Position numbers and translations under genes: made by a program
Shown here: positions 23,810 to 33,790 of the stretch, piece by piece
Layout of the letters: every line of letters starts with the position of its first letter
Numbering within the stretch: position 1 is the stretch's first letter
Notes under the pieces: generated by a model
The model's input: the letters and a program-made list of their open reading frames with translations, nothing else
Database searches by the model: none
Told to the model about the DNA's origin: nothing
Source of the DNA: Rhodopirellula bahusiensis
GTDB lineage: Bacteria > Planctomycetota > Planctomycetia > Pirellulales > Pirellulaceae
Reading direction: 5' to 3'
Length of the DNA: 64,000 nucleotides
Assembly (NCBI RefSeq): GCF_002727185.1
Contig: NZ_NIZW01000003.1
Coordinates: 1-64,000 of the forward strand

Positions 23810-26800
23810 ATGCGTTTCTGGCGGACTTTGCACGCTCGGAGCAGACAGATTGCGTGTGCCTGGCGATCGTTGTCCGCAAGCCTCAATCGAGTGAGTTCAT
23901 TGAGATCTAACAATTGTTTGAGTCGGCCGCTGCTGACCATCTTGATGGCGAGTGTCGCCATTGTTGCCCACGCCCAAAACATTCGTGGAGTCGACCCTGT
24001 CGTCGGACTCCGATCCAACTCGCCCACGGACGTGTTGCTGACCGGGGCCATGTTGGTGACCAACCCCGATTACTACTTGAATGATCGGAACTCGGAAGAG
24101 TCGGACAAAGACTCCGAGGGAAATAGGGACTCCGAGGAAAATGCAGCGACGGGCGATGTTCTGATCCGAGCCGGTCGTATCGTCGCGGTGGGTGACTCGA
24201 TTGAGCCTACGCCGGGTTGCCGTGTCGCGGATTGCTCGGGCAAAACGATCTACGCCGGATGGATCAACGCTTGGCAAGCGGTATCCGGTGACTCGCTGAC
24301 ATCCGGCGATGACTATTGGAATGCGAACATCGTTGCCAATCGACAGGTTCGCGATCTGTCGAGTGTCCCAAATGCTGGCAAGCTTCGCAGTCAAGGGTTC
24401 ACAACGACGGTGCTGGCTCCTGAAGGACGCATCGTCGGTGGCCAGCCCTCGGTGTGGTCATTGAATGAATCCAAAGACGAAGCCGACAACGCGCATGCGG
24501 GCCCGCAACGGATCACGGATTTGCAATGGATGACGGCGGCGTTGTCCGTGCCACGACGAAACGATTCCGGTGAACGCTATCCCAATTCACCGATGGGCGC
24601 GGTGGCGTTGCTTCGTCAGTCGCTCTACGACGCGCAGTGGTACCGCGACGCATCAGCGGCACACGATGCGAATCCTTCGTTGCCTCAACCTGATCACAGC
24701 GAGACGTTGCAAACGCTGCATCAGGCTTTGGCGGGATCAACGTTTGTATTTGATTGCCCGAACGAGCGGATGGCATTGCGGGCTCAGAAAGTCGCGAACG
24801 AGTTTTCGATGCGATCGATCATTCGCGGTTCGGGGCGAGAGTACCGAGAGGCGGAAGCGATCGCGGGACTGGATCGAGTGTTGCTGTTGCCGTTGGATTT
24901 TCCAGAGGCTCCCGATGTGTCGACGCCCGAGTCCGCTCGCGAAGTTGACTTGGTCAGTTTGATGGATTGGAAGTATGCTCCTACCAACCCAGCCGAGATG
25001 ATTCGCCAAGGGGCGACGGTTTGCTTGACCGCGGATCGACTGGACGATCCAGGCAAGTTTCTAGCGAGATTGCGAACCGCGGTGAAGCGAGGTTTGTCAC
25101 GTCGAGATGCGATCGCCTCGCTCACGACCACACCGGCCGGTTTGCTCGGGCTGGATCGAACTCATGGACGCATCGCCGGTGGGATGTCAGCCAACTTGAT
25201 TGTGGCCGACGGGGATCTGTTCGACAAAGAGACGAAGCTATGGAAGGTCTTGGTCGACGGTCAGGAATTCGTAATTAACGAAGAACCGGAAACGAAAGTC
25301 GCTTCGTTGGTCGGTTCATGGAAGCTTCGCATGCCAGCGGATTCCTCGACGGAAGTGGAGTTGGCGATCTCGCAAAAGGATGGCCGATTGTCGGCAGAAT
25401 TGATCGGCACAACTCCCGTGGAAGAGACGAGCGAGGAAGAGCCGGGTGAAGAAAATACGAGTGAAGAAGAGTCGACAGCGGAGGAAAATGGCGACGAAGA
25501 ATCTGACGTGGAAGAGGATGAAGCGAAGGAAGACACCAGCAAACAGAAGCTGAAGAAGATCGTTCAGCGATTGGATCAGTTCGCTGGCCAGATCACTTGC
25601 GAGGATTCCGGCGACGCATTGTGCCAAGCTTTGGGATTGCCGGAGGGCACGCATCGTATCGTGGTTCGTTCGAGTGCTAAGGCTCTGGCCGAGGTGTCGG
25701 AATCCGAGCCTATTTCGATCGAGTTCTATCCCATCGGGCAATCCGCTCGCCGGTTTCAAACCAGTTGGATCGAGCCCGAAGCAGACGACGAGTCAGAGGA
25801 AGAAGAAGCGAGCGAGCAACCATCGGACGATAAGTCGTCGGACGGTGACGACGAAGCGGAAGACAAAGACGAAACTGAAAACGACGAAAACGCGGAGAAG
25901 CCCGAGACTGGCGAGCTGGCCTCGGAGGAACCCGCGAAAGAATCGGATGAGCTGGCGGAGGAGGAATCTTCCGTGGCTGAGTTGCAGATCGTTCGCCCGC
26001 TTGGGGTTTATGGTCGGACCGAACCTGTTTCGCGTCCATCCAAGGTCTTGTTCCGAGGGGCGTTGGTGTGGACCTGTGAGGACAGCGACGACTTGCAAGT
26101 ACCTGAAACACCGATGGATGTCATGGTCGAAGACGGCCGGATCGTCGCAGTGGAAGAACACATCACGGTTCCGACCGGCGAAGACTGCACGGTCATCGAT
26201 GCATCGGGCAAACACATCACGCCCGGTTTGATCGATTGTCACTCGCACGCCGCGACGGACGGTGGCATCAATGAGTCCGGGCAAGTTGTCACGTCGGAGG
26301 TTCGTGTCGGTGACTTCATCGACAACACCGACATCACGATCTACCGCCAACTTGCCGGCGGGGTCACGACGGCCAACATTTTGCACGGTTCTGCGAACCC
26401 GATCGGCGGTCAAAACCAAGTCGTGAAGTTCCGTTGGGGCGACTCAATGGACGACTTCCGATTCAAAGACGCTCCGCTGGGGATCAAGTTCGCCTTGGGT
26501 GAAAACGTCAAGCGTTCTACATCTCGGTACCCGAACACTCGCATGGGCGTGGAGCAGTTGCTTCGCGATCAATTGCTCGCGGCTCGAGAGTATGCGGTCG
26601 CACATCGACGTTGGAGCTCTGGTCAACGAGACACGTTGCCGCCGCGTGTGGATTTGCAATTGCAGGCTCTCGTGGAGATTCAGGATGGCAAACGTTGGAT
26701 TCACTGTCACAGCTATCGCCAAGACGAGATCATGGCGACGCTCGACGTGCTGGATGAATTTGGCATCCGGATCGGAACGCTCCAGCACATCTTGGAAGGT

Positions 26801-27454
26801 TACAAGGTCGCCGATCGCATGGCTGAGCACGGGGCGATGGCGTCGTCATTCTCGGATTGGTGGGCTTACAAGTTCGAAGTCTACGATGCGATTCCTTACA
26901 ACGGTGTTCTGATGCACAACAAGGGCATCGTGGTTTCGTACAACAGCGACGACGCGGAAATGGGACGCCACCTAAACACGGAAGCGGGCAAGGCGATCAA
27001 GTACGGCGGCGTGCCACCGACCGACGCGTTGAAGTTTGTGACGTTGAATCCGGCCAAGCAACTTCGGATCGACGACCGTGTGGGGTCGATCACCGTTGGC
27101 AAGGACGCGGACTTGGTCGTTTGGAGCGGTCCACCGATGTCGACGACCAGCCGTTGCGAGCAGACTTGGATCGATGGTCGGCCGATGTTCCGCTTGGACG
27201 ATGAGGCTGAACTGCAGAGCCGCGATCAGGCGTGGAGAAACGAACTGATTCAGGAATTGTTGGATGGCAAACCCAAGTCCGATCCCGACGAGTCATCGAA
27301 AGATGATGACGATGAATCAGTTGCCGAGCGTCGCTTGATGCAAATGGCTGAAGAAGATCGCTGGTTGCGATACGACGAGTTCTGCAATTCACGCGGCGCC
27401 CAGCAGAGTGCCCAACAAAACACGATGTCGCAAGGAACGGAGGCAGTCCAATGA
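23810..27454 (+). CDS. Exported two-domain amidohydrolase, one half degenerate
   Basis: 1214 residues. A long basic N-terminus precedes a signal-like helix (LLTILMASVAIVAHA). The first half has the amidohydrolase outline, but where metal-binding H-x-H should follow the PGWIDxHxH-type strand it reads YAGWINAWQAVSG, so the site is lost. A Glu/Asp-rich linker (about 535-720) follows. The second half is complete: TPGLIDCHSHAATDGG, later WIHCHSYRQDEI, TLQHILEG and VSYNSDDAEMG, as in imidazolonepropionase-like amidohydrolases. The substrate is unknown. The stop overlaps the next start as ATGA. Confidence 0.85.
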   Translation: MRFWRTLHARSRQIACAWRSLSASLNRVSSLRSNNCLSRPLLTILMASVAIVAHAQNIRGVDPVVGLRSNSPTDVLLTGAMLVTNPDYYLNDRNSEESDKDSEGNRDSEENAATGDVLIRAGRIVAVGDSIEPTPGCRVADCSGKTIYAGWINAWQAVSGDSLTSGDDYWNANIVANRQVRDLSSVPNAGKLRSQGFTTTVLAPEGRIVGGQPSVWSLNESKDEADNAHAGPQRITDLQWMTAALSVPRRNDSGERYPNSPMGAVALLRQSLYDAQWYRDASAAHDANPSLPQPDHSETLQTLHQALAGSTFVFDCPNERMALRAQKVANEFSMRSIIRGSGREYREAEAIAGLDRVLLLPLDFPEAPDVSTPESAREVDLVSLMDWKYAPTNPAEMIRQGATVCLTADRLDDPGKFLARLRTAVKRGLSRRDAIASLTTTPAGLLGLDRTHGRIAGGMSANLIVADGDLFDKETKLWKVLVDGQEFVINEEPETKVASLVGSWKLRMPADSSTEVELAISQKDGRLSAELIGTTPVEETSEEEPGEENTSEEESTAEENGDEESDVEEDEAKEDTSKQKLKKIVQRLDQFAGQITCEDSGDALCQALGLPEGTHRIVVRSSAKALAEVSESEPISIEFYPIGQSARRFQTSWIEPEADDESEEEEASEQPSDDKSSDGDDEAEDKDETENDENAEKPETGELASEEPAKESDELAEEESSVAELQIVRPLGVYGRTEPVSRPSKVLFRGALVWTCEDSDDLQVPETPMDVMVEDGRIVAVEEHITVPTGEDCTVIDASGKHITPGLIDCHSHAATDGGINESGQVVTSEVRVGDFIDNTDITIYRQLAGGVTTANILHGSANPIGGQNQVVKFRWGDSMDDFRFKDAPLGIKFALGENVKRSTSRYPNTRMGVEQLLRDQLLAAREYAVAHRRWSSGQRDTLPPRVDLQLQALVEIQDGKRWIHCHSYRQDEIMATLDVLDEFGIRIGTLQHILEGYKVADRMAEHGAMASSFSDWWAYKFEVYDAIPYNGVLMHNKGIVVSYNSDDAEMGRHLNTEAGKAIKYGGVPPTDALKFVTLNPAKQLRIDDRVGSITVGKDADLVVWSGPPMSTTSRCEQTWIDGRPMFRLDDEAELQSRDQAWRNELIQELLDGKPKSDPDESSKDDDDESVAERRLMQMAEEDRWLRYDEFCNSRGAQQSAQQNTMSQGTEAVQ

Positions 27455-28758
27455 GCCGTTTGAATAACGTATCCGCTGTTGCGCTGGTGTTTCTCGTTGG
27501 TGCTTGCTCGGTGTTGCCACCGGCGCGGGCGCACGACATGGTTCCCGGTGCGCCGCAAACCAATGCGATCGTGATTCGGAACGCGACGCTGCACTTGGGA
27601 AATGGATCCATCGTCGAGAACGGCGCGGTTCTGTTCGAAGACGGATTGATCAGCGAAGTGGGAGCATCTGTCCGATTGCCAGACTCCGCTGAGGTCATCG
27701 ATGGCAGTGACAAGCACGTCTACCCGGGCCTGATTGATGCGTACACCGATCTGGGTCTGCGTGAGATCACGGCGGTCGATGTGACCATCGACAACACTGA
27801 ACGAGGGGATCTGAATCCCAACGTACGTTCTTGGGTCGCTTTCAATCCGGACAGCGAATTGATTCCCGTTGGCAGAGCCGGCGGTGTGATGTTGGCTCAC
27901 GTTGTTCCTGGTGGTCGATCTTTGCAGGGCCAGTCGGGCGTGATGCAGCTTGACGGGTGGTCGTACCAAGACATGTTGCTGGAAGGGCCGACTGGTTTGT
28001 GCGTGAACTGGGAATCCATCGTTCCACGCGGCGGCGATTCCAAAGAGAAAGCCAAGCGATATGACGAGCAAATTCAAGAATTGGATGACTTGTTCGAACG
28101 AGCCCGCCGGTATGGCGAATCGCTCGAAACCGATGAGAACGTTGCCACGGATGTTCGATTAGAAAGTTTGCTTCCGGTGATCAACGGCGAACGGCCTGTG
28201 TTTGTTCAAGCCGACCGTTTGGGTGCGATCGAATCGGCGATCTCGTTCTTCACGTCTCGCCGCATTCCAATGATCTTGTGCGGTGGAGCGGATGCGATGC
28301 ACTGCGTCGATCATCTGACCGCTCACGACATTCCCGTGATTTTGATCGCGACTTATCGATTGCCCCGTCGACGTTCGGATCCGGTCGACGCGTTGTATTC
28401 GCTGCCATCGAAACTTCGCGAAGCGGGCGTTCGATTCGCGATTGCTGGTGAAGGTTCAGGATATCCCGGCGGAGCTTCGAACATTCGGAACTTGCCGTAT
28501 CATGCGGGAATTGCGGTGGCTCACGGTTTGCCTCGAGAGGAAGCTGTCCGTGCGATCACTAAATCGGCCGCTGAGATTCTGGGCGTTGCCGATCGAGTTG
28601 GGACGTTAGCGGCAAAACATCACGCGACACTGATCATTGCCGATGGCGATGTATTAGAATCTGGCACGCGAGTGGTGGACGCTTATGTTCAAGGACGCAA
28701 GGTTGACTTGGGCAACAAGCACAAGCAGTTGTATCGCAAGTACGAACAAAAGCCCTGA
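27451..28758 (+). CDS. Exported amidohydrolase-fold protein without metal ligands
   Basis: 435 residues with a signal peptide (VSAVALVFLVGACSVLPPARA). The start overlaps the stop of the preceding gene by four bases, so translation is probably coupled. It has the beta-sandwich part (NAIVIRNATLHLGNGSIVENG) and the strand YPGLIDAYTDLGL, where the expected H-x-H is absent. The end has VGTLAAKHHATLIIADGD, typical for amidohydrolases. It resembles the degenerate N-terminal half of its neighbour, so it may form a non-catalytic partner subunit. That role is an inference. Confidence 0.8.
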   Translation: MSRLNNVSAVALVFLVGACSVLPPARAHDMVPGAPQTNAIVIRNATLHLGNGSIVENGAVLFEDGLISEVGASVRLPDSAEVIDGSDKHVYPGLIDAYTDLGLREITAVDVTIDNTERGDLNPNVRSWVAFNPDSELIPVGRAGGVMLAHVVPGGRSLQGQSGVMQLDGWSYQDMLLEGPTGLCVNWESIVPRGGDSKEKAKRYDEQIQELDDLFERARRYGESLETDENVATDVRLESLLPVINGERPVFVQADRLGAIESAISFFTSRRIPMILCGGADAMHCVDHLTAHDIPVILIATYRLPRRRSDPVDALYSLPSKLREAGVRFAIAGEGSGYPGGASNIRNLPYHAGIAVAHGLPREEAVRAITKSAAEILGVADRVGTLAAKHHATLIIADGDVLESGTRVVDAYVQGRKVDLGNKHKQLYRKYEQKP

Positions 28759-28942
28759 CGCATCGCCTATCGATCCGGGGCCTGACGACCCCGGCAATGG
28801 ATCTGTCGACCCTCCGGGCCTTGTTGAACCGAACGACGCTTACTGGCAGCGTCCGACGATCCGGTAGCAAGAATGCAACCGTAGTTCTCCGGTGCAGTAA
28901 GATGGCTGAACTGCTGCGTCCCTTTTGATGGCCCTCTAGCCT

Positions 28943-29515
28943 ATGAAACGTGTCCCAATCGCATTGCTTTTAGCAATCACTGCAATTGTCTCCGCTTTTT
29001 TCGCGCGATCGTATCGCGAAAACCTCACCTTGAAATCCGAGGTTTCCGAGCTAGCCAAAACGGTCGAATCCTACAAATGCTTGGTTGAGAGTCGAGATGT
29101 GAACTTGGCTCATTCCCGGTTCGGTACCAGCGTGCTTTGTCGATTGGCGTTGTCCGGAACCGACAACGACGTCTTCACTTTTCTTGACATGACACCAGCC
29201 GGATCCCTCAATTGCAAGATGATTGACGTGGCGGAATCGCCAGAAATAAAGCTGCTCTGGTATACGCAAAAGCGGGAATACGAAGAGGACGAACCGATTT
29301 CCATGAAAAAAACGAAGGCTTTCTTACGAGAATCCAAATCAGTGCTGTTTGTTGTTGATTTCACATCATTTGAGATTGTCGACCACGTGATGATTAAAAA
29401 TTTCCTTTCGGTTTCAGGAGCCCACCCCTATCAATTGCAAGTCAGCTGCAATCTGCCGAATGGAACGCCCGTAAAATACAAGGTTCTAGCAACTGGGTTT
29501 GAACGAATTGAGTAG
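28943..29515 (+). CDS. Unknown membrane-anchored protein, 190 residues
   Basis: ATG 28943 gives MKRVPIALLLAITAIVSAFF, a single N-terminal membrane helix or uncleaved signal. A short coiled coil (LTLKSEVSELAKTVESYK) and a soluble beta-rich domain follow. The base composition is lower in G+C than the flanking genes, with runs such as ATTAAAAATTTCC. No family is recognised. It stands alone between two + strand genes, with about 180 bases of free sequence upstream. Confidence 0.75.
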   Translation: MKRVPIALLLAITAIVSAFFARSYRENLTLKSEVSELAKTVESYKCLVESRDVNLAHSRFGTSVLCRLALSGTDNDVFTFLDMTPAGSLNCKMIDVAESPEIKLLWYTQKREYEEDEPISMKKTKAFLRESKSVLFVVDFTSFEIVDHVMIKNFLSVSGAHPYQLQVSCNLPNGTPVKYKVLATGFERIE

Positions 29516-29574
29516 TTGCCACGGGGGCATTGCGACCCGAAAGGGGACGGGGGTCAATTAGGGGCGTGCTTGGA

Positions 29575-29745
29575 TTTGGGGCTCGTTCCGAGGCCGCAGG
29601 ATGGGCCACACGCTGTGTTTTAACAGCGAGCATTTCGACCCAGTCGATGCTGGCGAAGACGCGACCTCGTTGGACTCTCCGTCGAATCATTCCGGTCTCC
29701 TTTTCGCTGAGCACTCCGTTGCCCCGGGCAAAGTGATGGGTTGAT
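29575..29745 (-). pseudogene. Remnant of a REP-associated (Y1/IS200-like) transposase C-terminus
   Basis: On the minus strand the frame reads GVLSEKETGMIRRRVQRGRVFASIDWVE. This resembles the C-terminal R-x-x-V-x-R-G-R-P-F-G-x-x-x-W segment of REP-associated tyrosine transposases. The catalytic HUH part is absent and the following segment is scrambled. Only a fragment of about 55 codons can be seen. The match is by memory; an unrelated chance similarity is possible. Confidence 0.4.
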
Positions 29746-29852
29746 ATACTGGCTCGCTGCGCCAGCAGGAGAGATTTGCGATTCACTCACTTGCGAATCG
29801 GGCGGGTTCTTTCGCGATGATTGTCAACACAGTGAAACGGGACGGTGATGGG

Positions 29853-31130
29853 ATGAAGAAGATGTTTTTGGCGGGACTCGTCTGTTTTCTGATGTCGTGT
29901 GGATCCACGTGGGCACAGACACCTACTTTTTCAGAAACTGACTGGCCGTGGTGGCGTGGTGCCGACCGCCAAGGACATGCCGTCGGTGAACAGAATCCAC
30001 CAACCCGGTGGAGTGATTCTGCCGACGCGAAGCAGAACATTGTTTGGAAAGTTCCGCTCGCCGATCGAGGGCACGGTTCTCCGATTCTGCTCGGTGATCG
30101 GGTGTACCTTCAAGTCGCGGACAAAGCTCGCGAATCACAGTTCTTGGTTTGCTTGAATCGCGATTCGGGAGAGTTGGTGTGGGAATCGGTGGTGCACGAA
30201 GGCGAATTCGACGCCACCCACCAACGCGAACCGAACACGAAAGCCTCCTGGGCATCGTGCACACCCGCGACCGATGGTGAGCGTGTGTTTGTCAATTTTT
30301 ACTTTGACAAAGCCGTTTACACCTCCGCGGTGAGTCTCGAGGGAGAACTGTTGTGGCAGCAAAAGCTTTGCCCGTATCAGATTCATCAAGGATACGGATC
30401 ATCACCGACGGTTTATCAAAATTTGGTGATTGCATCGGCGGACAACAAGGCGGGCGGCCAAGTCGTCGGAATGGACCGAGTCACGGGCGAAGTTGTTTGG
30501 AGGCACCAGCGGCCAAAGGAACCGAACTATGCATCGCCGGTCGTCTTGACCGTCGCCGGCAAGGATCAGCTGTTTTTGACTGGTTGCGATTTGGTCACCA
30601 GTTTGGATTCGCTGACCGGCGACGTGAATTGGGAAATCGAAGGTGCGACGACGGAGTGTGTGACGACCACTGTGACCGATGGCACGCACGTTTTCTCATC
30701 AGGCGGTTACCCCGACAATCACATCTCCGCCGTCGTGGCGGATGGATCGGGTGAAGTCGCGTGGGAAGTTGGCACGCGAGTTTATGTGCCATCGATGTTG
30801 CACAAGGACGGCCACCTGTTCATGACGTTGGACGCGGGCGTCGCCATGTGCGTTGATTGCCAAACCGGTGAGACAAAGTGGAAAGCTCGCCTGGGCGGTG
30901 ACTTCACTTCGTCGCCAGTCTTGGTCAACGACCGGATCTATGCGGTCAACGAAGAAGGCAAATGCTACATCTTCCGAGCGGACACGGAGTCGTTCGAGTC
31001 GATTGGTGAGAACCAACTCGGTGATTCGGTGATGTCGACACCAACAATCAGTGGCGGGCGAATTTACCTGCGTGTCGGCAAGCAAGAAGGCGGCAAACGC
31101 CAAGAGTACTTGTACTGCATTGGCGAGTGA
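29853..31130 (+). CDS. Exported PQQ-like beta-propeller protein
   Basis: 425 residues from ATG 29853, chosen over 29817 because it gives a normal signal peptide (KKMFLAGLVCFLMSCGSTWA). The mature part begins DWPWWRGADRQG and carries repeated propeller blades such as CLNRDSGELVWES, GMDRVTGEVVWRH, SLDSLTGDVNWEI and CVDCQTGETKWKA, each with the tryptophan-docking pattern. Planctomycetes have many such PQQ_2 proteins. A redox cofactor is not proven, and the fold may serve protein contact. It acts outside the cytoplasm. Confidence 0.85.
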   Translation: MKKMFLAGLVCFLMSCGSTWAQTPTFSETDWPWWRGADRQGHAVGEQNPPTRWSDSADAKQNIVWKVPLADRGHGSPILLGDRVYLQVADKARESQFLVCLNRDSGELVWESVVHEGEFDATHQREPNTKASWASCTPATDGERVFVNFYFDKAVYTSAVSLEGELLWQQKLCPYQIHQGYGSSPTVYQNLVIASADNKAGGQVVGMDRVTGEVVWRHQRPKEPNYASPVVLTVAGKDQLFLTGCDLVTSLDSLTGDVNWEIEGATTECVTTTVTDGTHVFSSGGYPDNHISAVVADGSGEVAWEVGTRVYVPSMLHKDGHLFMTLDAGVAMCVDCQTGETKWKARLGGDFTSSPVLVNDRIYAVNEEGKCYIFRADTESFESIGENQLGDSVMSTPTISGGRIYLRVGKQEGGKRQEYLYCIGE

Positions 31131-31146
31131 TTGATTTGCCGAGAGA

Positions 31147-32091
31147 TCATTCCGCGGCGGGTTGAAACTGCGCCGGCAGGGGATGGTCGTCTTGCGGGAG
31201 GAAACGCAGCACTGATCGCGGTGGATCAGAAATGCTGTCGGGTTGTTGGTGCATGACCCAGGTGACTCCGTTGGGACCTTGGACCGTGTCACCGTCTTCG
31301 AATGGTTCTTCGCTTTCGATCAGGTGGCAAGTGATCAACCGAAGCAGTTCGTCGATGTCGTTGAAGTCATAGGCTTCTGCGAAGAACAAAGCTTCGATGT
31401 CTGGTAAGTCCAGTTGCCCATTGCCAACCGTGTCCATCGCTGCGAATCCATCGTCGAGGCTGTAGAGCCGAACGTTGGCCCAGAGATCCAGTGGCGGGAA
31501 ATCGTTGTCCTCGGATTCCTGGATGACTTGGTTCATGCCATCCAGGTTGCGAACCGTTTCGCCGGCGGGGTTGAAGTAAGCAATTGCTTGTGGCAATTCG
31601 GTCAGAGCCGCGGCGACTTCGGTGATCAAAGCGAGTTCGTCGAACGGTTCGTATTCTTCGGGAACCAGTGGAGCGTCGGCTTCGTCAGTTTTGAGTATGT
31701 AGCTGCTGCGGATTCTCAAGAACGCGGTGTGCTGCGGGATTTCTTCCTTGCCTTCGTCCCAGACCCACAGTTGTTCGAGAGAACGTTTCAGCGATCCAGG
31801 AAACGTCAGCGGTCCGAAGGAACCGTTGGACCATGCCTGGCGAACGGCCGAGTCGGCGTCGTCGAATTGCATGTCGTCCGGCCAAGGCTTGTCGACCAGA
31901 TCGATTGCCAAGTGACCGGGAGTTTCCTCATCCATGTCCATGATCAGGGACGGCCCGGCGATCGCCCAGTCCGCCGTCGCGGGCAGGGGATCAGACGGTT
32001 CGTATTCATCGATCGCGGCGGCAATCTTGCGCATCGACACGCGTTCGCGCAGCAGAACAACGACGCACTGAGTGTAGAAGCCTTGGGGCAT
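31147..32091 (-). CDS. Unknown cytoplasmic protein, 314 residues
   Basis: ATG 32091 (MPQGFYTQCVVVLL) is preferred; the frame stays open to 32361 but those residues look non-coding. There is no signal peptide and the product is very acidic. Segments such as ELPQAIAYFNPAGETVRN recall DUF4261-like proteins, but the match is weak. It is convergent with the PQQ gene, with 16 bases between the stops. Confidence 0.7.
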   Translation of the reverse strand: MPQGFYTQCVVVLLRERVSMRKIAAAIDEYEPSDPLPATADWAIAGPSLIMDMDEETPGHLAIDLVDKPWPDDMQFDDADSAVRQAWSNGSFGPLTFPGSLKRSLEQLWVWDEGKEEIPQHTAFLRIRSSYILKTDEADAPLVPEEYEPFDELALITEVAAALTELPQAIAYFNPAGETVRNLDGMNQVIQESEDNDFPPLDLWANVRLYSLDDGFAAMDTVGNGQLDLPDIEALFFAEAYDFNDIDELLRLITCHLIESEEPFEDGDTVQGPNGVTWVMHQQPDSISDPPRSVLRFLPQDDHPLPAQFQPAAE

Positions 32092-32476
32092 CCGAGAGAA
32101 CCTTCGTAGGAGCAAAATCCGTTTGGCAACGCAAGAAGTACGGTGAGACAGATCACCGCGGAGAAGTTCTTGCGTTGGGCGCATTTCCAACGCGCCAGAG
32201 ATGGACCAACCGCACAGTTTAGACCGCCGGTAGAACGCTCGAAAGCCGGGGCGCAGCTTGCCACCGGAATGAACGGACACGTCCGAAGCTCTTGTTCGCG
32301 ATGGTTTTGCCCTTGAATGGTAATCTCCCGTTGAACGCGGGAATCGCTCGAGAACGCCCATCTCGACGCCGAGCGAAGTGGATCGTAAGGTGTTGGTCCG
32401 CTATCCGACGTCTCGCCTCACTCTTGCCCCCCAGAATGCCTTGATCACGCCTCCGCACCAGCGACGTTCGGCGGCG

Positions 32477-33790
32477 ATGGCATTCATCTTGTTGACGTTG
32501 TTGATCGACATTTTGGCGATCGGAATCATCATTCCGGTGCTGCCGGAATTGATCAAAGAGTTTGTGGGCGGCGACACATCGCGGGCCAGTTGGTACGTCG
32601 GCGTGATCGGCGCAACGTATTCGCTGATGCAATTCTTCTTTGCCCCCGTTCTGGGAGCACTATCGGATCGATTCGGACGCCGCCCCGTCATTTTGGCGTC
32701 GCTGTTTGGGCTGGGCGTCGACTTCATCGTCACCGGATTGGCACCGACGGTTGGATGGTTGTTTGTCGGCCGAATTGTTGCCGGTGTGATGGGGGCCAGT
32801 TTTTCAACCGCGAACGCTTACATCGCGGATGTCTCGACGCAAGAAACCCGGGCTCGCAACTTTGGGTTGGTCGGGATGATGTTCGGGTTGGGATTCATCA
32901 TCGGCCCCGCGCTCGGCGGTGTCCTCGGCGGCATCCACATTCGGTTGCCGTTTTTCGTCGCGGCTGGTTTGTCGTTGGTGAATTGGTTGTACGGATTCTT
33001 TGTCTTGCCCGAGTCCTTGCCGCCAGAAAAACGTGGTTCGATTTCGTTGGCCGCGATGAATCCGCTGGGGACGATCGCACGACTTCGAAACTATCCGATG
33101 ATCGCTGGTTTGGCAGTCGCGTCCATGTTTTCTTCGCTGGCACAACGTGGATTGGAAAACGTCTGGGTTCTGTCGATGGGATATCGATTTGGTTGGAATG
33201 AGGTCACCAATGGTTTGACGTTGGCCTTGGTCGGGTTGATGGCTGCGATTGTTCAAGGTGGCTTGGTCCGACCGATGATCAAACGCTTGGGCGAACGTCG
33301 CACGGCGGTGATGGGAACCTGTGTTTCATGCTTGGCATTTCTTGGCTACGGACTCGCGTCGCAGGGATGGATGATCCCCTGCATTGTCGTGTTTGGATCG
33401 TTGGCCGGATTGGCTGGACCCGCCATTCAAAGTTTGGTAGCGGGCCGAGTCAGTCCCGAAGAACAGGGCAAAGTACAAGGCTCGCTGACATCGTTGATCA
33501 GCCTGACCAACATCCCGGCTCCTTTGTTGTTCACCAGCGGTTTGCTTGGGTACTTCACTTCGGAGAGTGCTCCGTTTGAATTTCCCGGGGCTCCGTTTGT
33601 GTTCGGTTCGCTGTTGTTGGCGATCGCGGTGGTTGTGTTGGCTCGCGTGTTCATCAAATTTCCTGCCAGTGACGATCCGGTTGGCGATCCGAACGCCATC
33701 GTTTCGGAAGATCGATCCACAACCGAGTCAGATGGCGGTGATGGGAACGATTCGGAACCGACGCAGTCGCCCGCTTTGGAGTCGACTTGA
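32477..33790 (+). CDS. MFS transporter of the TetA-like drug exporter type
   Basis: ATG 32477 starts at the first membrane helix (MAFILLTLLIDILAIGIIIP); a GTG at 32378 would add 33 residues. Eleven or twelve helices are visible. The motif A loop GALSDRFGRRPVILASL after helix 2 and the helix-5 motif GLGFIIGPALGGVLGG are those of drug:proton antiporters. The acidic tail after the last helix is cytoplasmic. It belongs in the inner membrane; the substrate is unknown. Its TGA overlaps the next ATG, so the two genes are probably coupled. Confidence 0.85.
   Translation: MAFILLTLLIDILAIGIIIPVLPELIKEFVGGDTSRASWYVGVIGATYSLMQFFFAPVLGALSDRFGRRPVILASLFGLGVDFIVTGLAPTVGWLFVGRIVAGVMGASFSTANAYIADVSTQETRARNFGLVGMMFGLGFIIGPALGGVLGGIHIRLPFFVAAGLSLVNWLYGFFVLPESLPPEKRGSISLAAMNPLGTIARLRNYPMIAGLAVASMFSSLAQRGLENVWVLSMGYRFGWNEVTNGLTLALVGLMAAIVQGGLVRPMIKRLGERRTAVMGTCVSCLAFLGYGLASQGWMIPCIVVFGSLAGLAGPAIQSLVAGRVSPEEQGKVQGSLTSLISLTNIPAPLLFTSGLLGYFTSESAPFEFPGAPFVFGSLLLAIAVVVLARVFIKFPASDDPVGDPNAIVSEDRSTTESDGGDGNDSEPTQSPALEST

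Noticed and set aside
25430-25970. Simple-sequence DNA repeat in the amidohydrolase gene
   Set aside because: The Glu/Asp-rich stretch uses mixed codons and is a protein linker, not a DNA repeat.
28765-28800. Terminator CCGGGG...CCCCGG after the second amidohydrolase gene
   Set aside because: The stem is about 6 bp with no following T run; too weak to list as a terminator.
29530-29736. 68-residue plus-strand gene
   Set aside because: The composition looks non-coding and the opposite strand gives the more meaningful transposase-like reading.
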